DNA from: Nymphaea colorata
Lineage: Eukaryota > Streptophyta > Magnoliopsida > Nymphaeales > Nymphaeaceae
Direction of reading: 5' to 3'
DNA: 64,000 nt
Assembly: GCF_008831285.2 (NCBI RefSeq)
Contig: NC_045138.2
Span: forward strand, 20,925,934 to 20,989,933
In this document: piece after piece, positions 1 to 9,450 of the stretch
How positions within the stretch are numbered: the stretch's first letter is position 1
Layout of the letters: each line of letters opens with the position of its first letter
Program-made: the position numbers and the translations under genes
The notes under the pieces: model-generated
What the model was told of the DNA's origin: nothing
The model's input: only the letters and a program-made list of their open reading frames with translations
The model's database searches: none

Positions 1-445
1 TAATATGCATGGTCCGCTCGTGAAATACATGATTGGCTGCTACGCGTATTGCGGCTTGATTATTGCAAAATAAAGTAATTGGCTGTGTGTGAAATATCCC
101 AAAATCATGCAGAAGAGCTTTATGCCATGTGAGTTCATATGTCGCAAGTGTGATGGATCGGTATTCTGCTTTAGCGAAAGACCTAGAAACTGTTGTTTGC
201 TTCTTAGTTTTCCATGTAATGGGACAGTTGCCGATCATAGTGCAATATCCACTTGTCGATCTTCGAGTCATGGGACATTAACCAATTTGAATCATAATAT
301 GCCTTAAGTTGGATGGGACCTTCTAAAGACAATAATACCCTAGCCTGCAATTCCCTTTAAGTACTTTAGAAGCTCTGTACGGGATGTAGGGTTTGCTCAT
401 GACTTAATATATGTACCGTATGTATGATACAAAAAAAATGTGGAT
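1..445 (-). pseudogene. Copia RNase H remnant, continuing off the left edge
   Basis: The minus strand starts at about 445 with HFFCIIHTVHILS, the end of the reverse transcriptase connection. It continues ELLKYLKGIAG, QLKAYYDSNWL, PMTRRSTSGYCTMIGNCP, QTTVSRSSAKAEYRS and NQAAIRVAANHVFHERTMHI. This is the complete series of copia RNase H motifs. Stops and at least two frame changes (near 340 and 280) show decay. The box usually written CDNQAAI reads CNNQAAI here, so a catalytic Asp appears lost. Continuity with the reverse transcriptase at 4020 shows both halves belong to one element. Confidence 0.9.
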
Positions 446-2079
446 CCCCAAAATTTTTTGGTTTTTGAAGTGTTCCAAAAAAATGAGTTTTTATTTTGAA
501 AATGAGACAACGGGACTCGCCCGTCGGTACGAGGATCGACCGTTCCCGGCACCATTACCAGATGTAGTCAACCGAAGAGCTATGTTTATTATTGATGCAT
601 TTCACTTTGGCTTGAACATCTTTTTCATTATATATGCGGTGTAGAAAAATATTGAAAGTTTGAATCAAACTTTTGAAAAGGTTCTTGAAGAATCATTTGA
701 GAATGTGAAATATTTTAGAGAAAACTAGAATTGGAAAATTTTTGTAAAGATTTTTTGGAAAGCGTGAGAAATTATTTTGAAGTTACTTTAGTGTTATCTT
801 AAGATTTTAAGTAAGTTTGAGATTTTGTTCTAATTTGGTTATTATCTATTTAGAATTTCATCTCATTTTGCTTAAATTTTTTTGGAAAGGTGCTTGTGAT
901 CATAAATGATATTAAGTGATTGTGGATGCATGAACGCATTGATCGTATATGATTGTAAGAAAATAAAAGATTCTTACCACAATATTCATATAAGACATTC
1001 ATAACATACATCTAAGATTTTTATTTTGATAACTATTATATATAAGAATGAAAAGTTTTTGAAAATGGATTGGGTTGTAGACCATCAAGCATGAATCTAT
1101 ATTGGGTCATTACTTGATTTTTGGTTTTAATGAAGTCGGTAAATGAAAATGATCTTAAATCACGGGAAAAAAAACATTTGAAAGGATGGAGAAGATGAAA
1201 TACTCCCATAAGAAGAAAGAGATCTCAAAGATCTTTAAATAGAAGATTTTGAAATAGAAAGAGATACATATTCTCTATATATATATGTATACATATTTGT
1301 ATAAGCTTTTGAAAATGAAGTCTTAACTTAAATAGAGAGGGAATATATATATATATATATAAGAAATTTATAGGAGAAGACATTTATCTTGAAGGGATAA
1401 ACAAAATGTTGTAGAGAGAGAAAATAAAACATGCATATATATGCACTTATATGTATATGAAAATTTATAAAATATAATATGGAAACATAGAGAGAGAAAG
1501 ATAAAGGGAATCATCATGTGCACATGTATATACATATGTGTATTCATGATATTAGAAATAAAGAAATGACTTAAAACAACCAACTTCAAGTTTGATGTAG
1601 GCCGAAGGAGAGCTTGGATTCATGTAAGAGCCTAACTTAAATCTTCAAAAAGCCACATTAAAAGGTTTTTTTTAAATATTTTGAAAAATATGATTTATAT
1701 AAACATAGAATGTTATTATTTGGTTTGTCACAAGGAATATATTTTTTATTCCATTGGGTATAGAAGAAAAATAAGAAATGTAACGATGCGCTCGTTAGGA
1801 TTCTTAATTGGGTGATTAGGAAGAAAACTAGTGCAAAATGACATGCAAATGTATATTAACATGTACAATTTAGTAAGGGTTTTTCCTGAGTTGGACAAGT
1901 CTCAACCTCAAAAATTAATAAAAAGATAAAGATAAAGAACCTCAAACCACACTCTCATTCTCACCATACATTCACATATAAATGAAAAACTAAGCAACTA
2001 TGCATAGATAATATTCAAGAAAAGAGAGAGAGAGAGAGAGAGAGCATGATAGAGAGAGAAAGGTTCAATTAGGAGGGAG

Positions 2080-2925
2080 GGCATGATGTAACCATGAAAT
2101 GATACATCATCTTATCTTTCCATGCTTCCGATGCACTTGAGCATAGCCTTTTGACTCTAAAGTAGAAATTGAGGGCTATCTCTTTTAGCCATGAGAAAAT
2201 GAGGAAGAGAAAAATGGAAGCAAAACAAGACTATTTTCAAGAAATGAAATAACATGACTCAAGCATGAAAATGAAAGATCATTTCATCTTTTCATGCTAC
2301 CGGTGCACTCGAGCATAGCCTCTTGACTCTAAAATAGAGAATGATGGTTATCTCATACAACCATTGGGAGATGAAGAAAAAAGAAAAATGAAGAAGCAAA
2401 ACAAGACTATTTTTTAAAAATAAAATAACATGATTCAAGTATGAAAATAAAAGATCATCTCATCTTCTTATGCTTCTGATGCACTCAGGCATAGCCTCTT
2501 AACTCTAAAATAGAAATTGAGGACTATCTCTTTTGGTCATAGGGAGAGGAAGAAGAGAAAAAAATAAAAGGAAGCAAAAGAACAACACGAATGTATTCAT
2601 GAAAAGAAAAAGTATGATTTAATCATAAAATGAAATATCGTTTCATCTTTTCAAGCTCCCGGTACACTCGAGCATAGCTTCTTGACTCTAAACTAAAGGT
2701 TGGAATACTATCTTGTACGGCCACGAGAAAATGAAAAAGAGAGAAAATGAAGAAACTAAAACAATGTTATATTCAATAAAAGAGAAAACATGATTCAATC
2801 GTGAAATGAAAGATCATCTCGTCTTCTCATGCTTCTGGTGCACTCTAGCATAGCGTCTTGTATCAAAAATAGAGATTGAAGGTTATCTCCTTTGGTCATA
2901 GGAGATGAAAATGAAAATAAAATTA
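2080..2925. repeat. Five tandem copies of a ~177-bp repeat
   Basis: A unit containing a catcttttcatgct-like start, a gcactcgagcatagcctctt-like core and a later tatctcttttggtcat-like block recurs five times. The gcatag core begins at 2141, 2313, 2489, 2672 and 2848, spacings of 172, 176, 183 and 176. The copies have diverged by small indels and substitutions, so the array is not very recent. Some GA-rich spacer is shared by the copies. It lies wholly inside the insertion in the copia element. Confidence 0.88.
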
Positions 2926-3238
2926 CGAAAGAAAGAAGTAAGATACTGATTGCATACCTCTAGTGAGAATATTTTAAGAAAGATGAACATCTTATTTTGA
3001 AATGGTCCTAGACTTCCTTGAGTTGAAGCTCCAAAATGGTGAAGTTGTGGTCTCCAAGAGAATTGTGACTTGATGAAGTTTGCTTCAAGTTGGAGAATAA
3101 GAGAAAAATGAAAGGAGGAAGAGGAAGAGGATAAAGGAGATGAAGAAAGCTAAGTGAAAAACTCTAAGTCTTCAAGGAAAAATGCACTAGAGTTTTTCCA
3201 AAGGTTAGTTCATGCCCAAGAAGGGGGATTGTGGGGGC

Positions 3239-3247
3239 ATTTATATA
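3239..3247 (-). promoter_or_regulatory. TATA box in the nested insertion
   Basis: The minus strand reads CTATATAAATGCCCCC, a strong TATA motif followed by C-rich DNA. A purine-poor leader lies downstream and a possible splice donor about 290 bp further on. This suggests an element promoter. It is inferred from the motif and layout only. Confidence 0.45.
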
Positions 3248-3359
3248 GAGTTTTGGAGTCAAAACTCAAAAATTGAATTTTTTTTTATTTCACAATATTT
3301 TCATATGAATTTCACATAATTTAAAATTATTTTCATTTTTTTAAAGAAAATAAGTCTTG

Positions 3360-3625
3360 AAGTGGAATTGGCCATTAGCCCTGCAAACACCATTTTGGGG
3401 TGTGGGCAAGGCTAATGCCCAACCTAGAAAACCAAAACCGGGTCTGCATTGTTGCAGGCCCCTGCCTGGGTGCCGTTGCGCACCAGGCGCAATGGCGCCC
3501 TGGCCCCTCGACAAAATGCGTGTGGCAGTGGTCGATGCGCTGCCACGCGCAAGGCGATCGCATAATGCGATCACTAAGACGAACATGCACGATGCTCGAT
3601 CTCGCATCGAGCAACGGGCGATGGA
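3360..3625. repeat. GC-rich block dense in short palindromes
   Basis: This segment is far richer in G+C than its surroundings. It contains several perfect or near-perfect short inverted repeats: gatcgcat-a-atgcgatc, tgctcgat-ctcgc-atcgagca, and ttgcgc with gcgcaa. Four overlapping ORFs on both strands are by-products of the GC content. It lies just upstream of the minus-strand TATA box in the inserted element, where an LTR U3 region would be. Confidence 0.6.
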
Positions 3626-4019
3626 ATTTTTTTTTTTTAACTTTTTATGATATGAAATAGCATAAACAAATAAAAACCCCAATTTTTTTTGTTTAAATCA
3701 TTTAAAAAGCATATAAAATTAGTTTTTTCGTTACGAAAGGGTGGTCGACTCCATTTTGAGCGACTCCAAACTCGTTCCAAATCTGATTTTGGTTTAGTTA
3801 GTTGTCGACATGTTCGAGTGTGCGACTTGGGTTTTAAGAAAAAACGTTTTGGCATGAGAAATGAGTTCTTAAAACAAAGGGAAGGTCCGTGCACGCGCGA
3901 TGCTCAAATTTTGTCGTTTCGAACTTGATTCTAATTTTGGGTCTGAAATGCTTGATGTGGATCTGAACTTGGGGTTTGGATTTAATTTGGATCTTCAAAA
4001 ATTTTAGAAAAAATTGAGA

Positions 4020-4860
4020 TGATTACAATGAGCTTATCAATGATTTTTCTATATTGACTGGCATCTTTGAGAACCTCTCCTTCTTCATTATCAAGCTTCA
4101 AGTGTTGTTCCATAGGAGTGTCATATGGTTTTGCTCCCTTACAGCCTGTTTCATTTAAAATAGTATGGAGATATTTCTTTTAAGATAAAAATATCTCTTT
4201 TTAGATCTTGCGACTTCAATGCCGAGCATGTATCTAAGTTTGCCCAAGCCTTTTAACTTCAATTTTTCATTCATCACATATTTGAGATTCTTGATTCCCA
4301 CTAAGTCGTCGCCTGCAATAATTATATCATCTACATAGATCACTAGAATTATGTTTCTTTTAGTTGTGGTCTTGTAAAATAAGGAATAATTTGCCTTTGA
4401 TTGGGGAAAACCCAAGCTTCTAAGAAATGTTGTCAATTTAGAGAACCAATTTTGGGACGGTTTTTTAAGTTCATAAATGGATTTGTTCAATTGACATACC
4501 ATATCTTCCTCCCCTTGTCGAGTGAACTCGAGCGGCAACTGCATATATACTTTTTCTACCAAGCCGCCGTAAAGAAATGTGTTATTAACATCAACCTGAA
4601 ATAGATGTCACTTTTTAATGGCTGCAAGGGCAAGCAAATAGCGGATGGTAGAAATGTTGGCAACAGGGGTGAAGATTTCATTATAATCAACACCTTCAGT
4701 CTGAGCGTCGCAACAAGGCGGGCCTTATATCTTTCAACTGATCCATCAGATTGGTATTTGATGTTGAACACCTATGCCACCGATGGGGTTTTGTCGCGAC
4801 TTTGGGTTCTACATAGCTTCAGGAAAAAATGGAGGCTCATGTTGCTCAAGTAGGGTACTC
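4020..4860 (-). pseudogene. Copia reverse transcriptase remnant, interrupted at its 3' end
   Basis: Minus-strand frames give SDGSVERYKARLVA near 4750, then VEKVYMQLPLEF, CQLNKSIYELKKPSQNW and VIYVDDIIIAGDDL, followed by LRYMLGIEVARSKK. These are ordered motifs of copia reverse transcriptase, and YVDD is the catalytic box. Beyond 4155 the sequence continues in another frame with the usual TPMEQHLKLD and YRKIIDKLI stretch, up to about 4020, where similarity stops abruptly. The next expected residues appear only at about 445. At least one frameshift lies near 4560 and another near 4170. Confidence 0.92.
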
Positions 4861-5289
4861 ATGAAACATTGATAATGGAAGCTGAAATTGGAATCATCAA
4901 TATATGATGCAATTGGATAACGTGTACCTTTCGGTGTTGTCGAACCATCACTCGTTAACAATTTGTTGGAAATGGGTATGGTAGGAAAACACTTGCAGTC
5001 TTTAAGGTGATTGGGCATATGTCTTGGGCGGGAAGACCTACGGAGTTGGATAGAATCATTGGTGGTATTTGGGTTGACATTACTAGTATCTTGGGTTTGG
5101 TTGTCTAGTTCATCACTAGGTTGAATATTGTGGTGATCATGATTTGTTTGCAAATCAGAGATAGGAAGATCTTGGTGTTGGGTCGGATTTGAGAAGATCG
5201 CATTCTCGCCTAAGATTTGATCACTGAATGGTAAGGGAAGCACTACTATTTCATCTCCATTAGTGATATTCTCACTTTTGTAAGGAAAA

Positions 5290-5860
5290 TAATTTTCACA
5301 AAAATGAACATCCCTGCAGGTGAACAACACATTGTTTTCAAGATAATAAACTTGATATGTCTTATCCATATGAATATCCAAGAAAGATACATCTTCTTGC
5401 ACGCATATCAAATTTATGCTTTTGATAAATATTATGAGCATAACATAGACATCCAAACATGCATAGGTGTTTGCAATGGGGGGCTTGTTGGAACAAGATT
5501 TCATAGAGTGTCTTATTGTGAAGTGCATCCAAGGGCAACCTATTTAGTAGATAAGCTGTTGTGGCAATGCATTCTCCTCAAAATTTGATGGGCAAATTTG
5601 CTTGGGAAAACAGTAACAGAACCATATTTAAAAGATCTTTATGTTTGCATTCGACTACTCCATCTTTTTGTGGTGTAGCAACACAACTATGTTGATGATC
5701 AATTCTCTTTTCATGAAGAAAAATTTGCATATCTTGAGAAAAAAATTCAGTCTCACTATCAGTATTAATAATTTTAATTCTTATTTGAAATTGATTTTCT
5801 ATAAGTGTGACAAACTTTTTAATCATACAAAAAACTTTAGATTTGTGTCTCATAAGATAG
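5290..5860 (-). pseudogene. Copia integrase core remnant (N-terminal part deleted)
   Basis: The frame beginning near 5853 reads KSKVFCMIKKFVTLIENQF, then IIKxxNTDSETEFFSQDM-like sequence, HEKRIDHQHSCVATPQKDG and VVECKHKDLLNM. These are the copia integrase core with the second catalytic Asp (TDSETEF) and the Glu in VVECKH. The HHCC zinc domain and the first catalytic Asp are absent, apparently through an internal deletion next to the protease remnant. The lower part (5290-5500) carries the later segments VYYLENNVLFTCRDVHFCEN. Integrase would insert element cDNA into the host chromosome; this copy cannot. Confidence 0.88.
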
Positions 5861-5874
5861 CTTGGGTCATCCTT

Positions 5875-6114
5875 TCACTTCACAATATAATGGAAATTGA
5901 AATTAAATGTTAGGACATATAAAACATTTTTTAGAGTAATGGTGGAGGAAATTATCGCATATCCTACATGTGAGACAGCAGTTTTAGAGCTATTGGGTAG
6001 GCTGATTGGTGGATGATTCATGATTATGATTACGGGTTGTTCAAGGTTATATAAGACATTGGTGATGTGGTGTTGCACCGGTGTCAAGAATCCATGATTG
6101 GCTGGTTGTGGCAC
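5875..6114 (-). pseudogene. Copia aspartic protease remnant
   Basis: The minus-strand frame reads NHGFLTPVQHHITNVLYNLE, then LPNSSKTAVSHVGYAIISST and TLKNVLYVLTFNFNF. This is the copia protease region that normally starts with a WILDSGA(T/S)DH motif and runs into LxNVLYVP. The catalytic DSGA core itself has decayed beyond clear reading. The enzyme would cleave the element polyprotein. The GAG-pre-integrase region that should follow is missing, because integrase core sequence begins only about 20 bp further on. Confidence 0.75.
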
Positions 6115-6315
6115 AAGAAATGAATGGTGGGAGCTTACATAAAATATTTATTTTGGGGTCATTGGTACCTCGGCTTGAGTTTTTCATGAACTCAAGAAAT
6201 TTTTGAAATAGCTGAGTTTAGGAGTGCTTGATAGCATGGACCTCGTGGCATTCACCTTAAGCCTTGTTGGTGCATTAGAAAAACCCGACTTGTTAGGAAA
6301 ACCAACAAGAAAATA

Positions 6316-7100
6316 ACACTCTGGCTTGATGTGACAGAGCTTCCCGCAATACTCACATTTTATTTAAAGTCTTCCCTTCTCCTTGATTTGATTATGTTTG
6401 TCTCCATCATCGGACTGAAGAGCAAGAATAGAAGTCTTTCATCATTTTGAATAATAATGATGTCTCTTTGTTTTTCTTCTTGGATGAGAACCGTGGCTAG
6501 GGTTGCAAGAGGATCCATTAATAAGAGTTGACTTTTAACAGCAGCATAACTATGGTTGAATCCCATTAGAAATTGCATAAGATGCTCCTGTAATAGCTTT
6601 CATGGACCCACAAGAACAGTTTAGAACATTGATATATAATAATGCTAGTTCGTCCCACAAGCCCTTCATCTTGGTGTAGTAAACTGCAATGGATTATCGA
6701 TGTTGTCTGCACTTTATGATTTGTTGTTGTATTTGGTATATGTGAGGTCCATTCATTTGGGTGAATCTAGCCTCAAGGTCCCTCCCAAACTTTTGTTGTC
6801 GACTTGGCATGGATCACACTAACAGTCAAGTCTTTATGGATCAAATTCAAGATCCATGACTGGATAAAATTGTTACATCGCTCCCACGTGAATTTGAGAG
6901 TTGCAAGGCTCTCAGGCTTCGAGATTGACCTATCCACAAAGCCAAACTTGTTTTTGAAACTTGTTTTTGACACTAAGTGTCGTAGCCTTGCACAACATAG
7001 TGTAATTTTCTCCAGTGAAAGGATGAAAGGATGAGATACAAGAGCAGTACCTGTGGATGTAATATCGACTTGATGTATCGTTGGCATAGTAATTCCTTTT
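6316..7100 (-). pseudogene. Copia gag remnant (UBN2-type) with CCHC zinc knuckle
   Basis: The minus strand encodes, across shifting frames, a copia Gag. It contains a segment with GENYTMLCKA, then FGFVDRSISKPE, WERCNNFIQSWILN and STTKVWE, all typical of the retrotransposon capsid region that packages element RNA. It ends in a zinc knuckle at 6316-6357, CEYCGKLCHIKPEC, matching CX2CX4HX4C. At least two frame changes occur near 6930-7090, and several stops lie between 6580 and 6770, so no intact protein can be made. The protease segment follows downstream. Assignment to the copia Gag family is firm; the exact start is not visible. Confidence 0.85.
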
Positions 7101-7541
7101 TTTATTCCATCGCTTCTCCCATTCTCTCCTTTGATTAAAGATGCTCTGATTAGGGGGATCTCGGCGATTCAAAAAAACGCCGTCCTCAACCAAGACGAGA
7201 TGGCGATGGAGGCGCCGGCGAGCCGCTCGGCCATTGATCAAGGCGAGTTCAATACAAGGAAGCGACTCAAAAGTAAAAAGCCACGGGACAGAAGATGTGA
7301 TGAAGAGCGAGCACGAAGAAGAAGAGGAATTCATACCGTCTGTCGTCGACTCCAATTTCGTTGTCGACTTTCTGAAGGCTAGCCAGGGCCACGATCATTA
7401 TGTTTATCGCCATGCTAACTATTGTGTGTGGTCGGTTTGGCACTGACTCACGTAGCCCTAGCGAAGGAGGCAGGGATTATGGCTGTCAATTTCAGCATCA
7501 ATTAGATGAAGGTCATCGGCAAGCGGAAGAAGGTAACAGGA

Positions 7542-7553
7542 GCTCTGATACCA
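7542..7553 (-). other. Primer-binding site for initiator tRNA-Met
   Basis: The minus strand reads TGGTATCAGAGC immediately after the LTR terminal CA. This is the classic primer-binding site of plant Ty1/copia elements, where the tRNA primes minus-strand cDNA synthesis. It fixes the orientation of the element and the inner edge of the LTR. Confidence 0.93.
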
Positions 7554-7769
7554 TGATAATTGTAATGGTAGAGGACAAAATGAAATAGAGAAAGAAATCT
7601 TTTCGCTTGCTTGTATTCCTAACACTTCTACATATTTATAATGGGCGTTACACAGTTTTGGGTAAGTTCCTAAATCAAACTGTTGCTTAGATATGATAAA
7701 AGAAAAAGAAAACCGTTGTGCTACCAGAATTTATGTTATGGAAAGCTTATCCGTTAGATCTTTCCAACA
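7554..7769 (-). repeat. 5' LTR of the copia element (216 bp)
   Basis: On the minus strand this segment begins TGTTGGAAAG and ends CAATTATCA, giving the usual TG...CA LTR ends. It abuts directly a sequence complementary to the 3' end of initiator tRNA-Met. A TATA-like TATAAATATG lies inside at 7631-7640 in the same orientation, suitable for a U3 promoter. The length is short but within the range of plant copia LTRs. The partner LTR is outside the window, so identity between LTRs, and hence age, cannot be judged. Confidence 0.88.
7631..7640 (-). promoter_or_regulatory. TATA box of the copia LTR
   Basis: TATAAATATG on the minus strand inside the 216-bp LTR, about 130 bp after the LTR start. That is a sensible place for the U3 TATA box. 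Position and match are the only evidence. Confidence 0.5.
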
Positions 7770-8503
7770 GTTTTTCGTGTACTTAAAGGAAAAGTGAAAA
7801 AAAAAACAGTGAAAAGAATATAAAGATGTAATGCGATTCGTTCAATATGAACCTGAGTCCACAAGGAGAAGAAATCTTCTGAATCTTGTTCAACGACAAG
7901 GCAGATTACACCATAGTTGCGGTTTAAATATTTTACAATCCATTGCCAAAAACATCTGAAACCATTGTTAAAAACATCGAAAACTGTCCTTACACCATAA
8001 ACCATTGCTAATGCTCCTATAGCATAGTGCATTTAGTGACACTTTTCAATCATTTTTATCCGGCAGCCTGCTGATTTCAATACCTCTTAGTGACGGCATT
8101 CATAGTAGTTTATAATGCTTATGTCAGAACTGTTTACTTCACTATAACATCTTCCAAAAAAATCTTTAAATGGTTGAAAAAGTCAAGTTCAACCTTAACA
8201 TGACAAGTTAAAGACCCTATTTTTTTATTTTTTCACAAAACCCTACATTGTGGTTGAAATATTCAAACCCATATAATGAAATCAATTGCATTATTTTGAT
8301 TTATATATGTAACTCCTTGTACACGAAGGTCAGATTTTTAATTTCTTTTAAAAATTGATTCATACATATGTATTCGATGTTTTTGTTTATGCAAATAATT
8401 TTGAGTAAATTTTAGTTCATTGGTATCATTATATTTCAAATAAATTAAAATCTGCTAGACAAAAAGAAAAGGGTTAACAAAATTCATATGTGTCACTCGT
8501 AGA
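7770..8503. other. Intergenic stretch, nothing recognised
   Basis: AT-rich DNA to the right of the copia LTR. No ORF resembles a protein I know, and no RNA gene or repeat array is visible. Confidence 0.5.
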
Positions 8504-8545
<42 letters not shown>

Positions 8546-8567
8546 ACATATATATATGTATGTATAC

Positions 8568-8618
<51 letters not shown>
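8504..8618. repeat. TA/GTATACA microsatellite
   Basis: About 115 bp of TA repeats broken by tgtatacata units. All ORFs here simply translate the repeat (alternating I and Y). Confidence 0.95.
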
Positions 8619-8619
<1 letters not shown>

Positions 8620-9244
8620 CCAAAAGAATGTATATACGTCCATGCCCACAAATCATGGTAAGTAATGAATTGTTGTGGGAAGTAGCAAACTCATTTTCTA
8701 GATTGACTGTGGGGTCTCTCCTCTTTGTTCCCTTCTTCATTAAGCACTTGAAAATGATGTCATAGTTTGCCCTTTCCGGTGCAAACCTGCAGGGAGGGGG
8801 CTCCTTCCTTACCTTTGAAAACAGAGACTCAAGAACAGAAATAAAGAAGCGATAAAACAGAGGACATTAGTTCAATACACTAACATGGCCGTGATGTCCT
8901 TGTATATCATTCCATTCCGAAGTTCAACAGTTAGTTCCGGCAGCATGATCCAGAGCCTCACCAGATTACTTTCAAAGGCATATCTATTTCAATCTATTCC
9001 AACAAGAGTCTGCCAACCTTCCATCTCCCCTGGCCTAATATTAGTTTATCGCCCAAACCATACAAACAGAATCATAACCTTTCTAAATTCGCCAATAGAT
9101 GGTTTATAAGGATTTAAAATTAATACGTAAATCAGGTTCTATAAGGCTTTAAAAATTGACTCAGAAAACTCAATCTAGACATCATACTCGCTCCATCTCT
9201 TCTCTTCCTACCTTTTTGTGTTCTCAGTTCATCTTCTGTTGTTA

Positions 9245-9450
9245 TGTTTCAGAGAATGACAAAACTTGGTATACAGCACCCTAGTAGGTGACCTATATGT
9301 CGTTGCAGTGGAGAAGACCTACTTCACCTCTTCTTCCATTGTAAATTTTTTGCTGACACATGGAGTATGATTGTGGAGAAATTCAAAGAGAGCAAAGCTC
9401 CCGCATGCTAACATTATCTAAGAATTCTAGAAGTGGTTCTCAACTTCTTT
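9245..9450 (+). pseudogene. LINE fragment, zinc-binding region of non-LTR reverse transcriptase
   Basis: The plus frame reads RMTKLGIQHPSR, a stop, then PICRCSGEDLLHLFFHCKFF and ADTWSMI. Plant LINE polyproteins end in a zf-RVT region of the form R(M/L)xxxG...C.C...E(D/S)..HLFFHC.F...W, which this matches well. One of the expected first-pair cysteines is replaced and there is an in-frame stop. It is a short dead scrap. No reverse transcriptase core is visible upstream, so only the 3' part was inserted or kept, as is common for 5'-truncated LINEs. Confidence 0.5.

Larger units (their letters stand above)
446..4019 (-). mobile_element. Nested insertion inside the copia element, non-autonomous, type uncertain
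   Basis: About 3.6 kb separates two parts of one copia polyprotein, so it must have been inserted. I find no coding sequence in it. On the minus strand it has a GC-rich palindromic stretch (3360-3625), a TATA box (3239-3247), a long leader with a donor-like AG|GTATGC near 2957, and then five 177-bp tandem repeats (about 2080-2920). The layout resembles a very large LTR or a non-autonomous retroelement. The ends are slightly alike as inverted repeats (TTTTTGAAG near both), so a DNA-transposon origin is also possible. No target-site duplication was identified. Confidence 0.7.
1..7769 (-). mobile_element. Decayed Ty1/copia LTR retrotransposon, 5' LTR to RNase H, cut by a nested insertion
   Basis: Read on the minus strand, the order is LTR (7554-7769), primer-binding site (7542-7553), gag with a CCHC knuckle, protease, integrase, reverse transcriptase and RNase H. 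This is the copia order, with integrase before reverse transcriptase. All coding parts are broken by stops and frameshifts, so the copy is dead. Reverse transcriptase stops at about 4020 and the protein sequence resumes at about 445 with the segment that normally follows it. The roughly 3.6 kb between is therefore a later insertion. The 3' LTR must lie beyond the left edge. The copia clade cannot be assigned by eye. Confidence 0.93.

Noticed and set aside
2080-2925. CRISPR-like array
   Set aside because: The units are about 177 bp, diverged along their whole length, with no conserved short repeat and unique spacers; this is a eukaryotic tandem repeat.
3341-3682. Four overlapping ORFs of 79-113 codons
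   Set aside because: All derive from the GC-rich palindromic block and are present in several frames and both strands at once.
8455-8765. Tyr/Ile-rich ORFs
   Set aside because: They are translations of a TA microsatellite.
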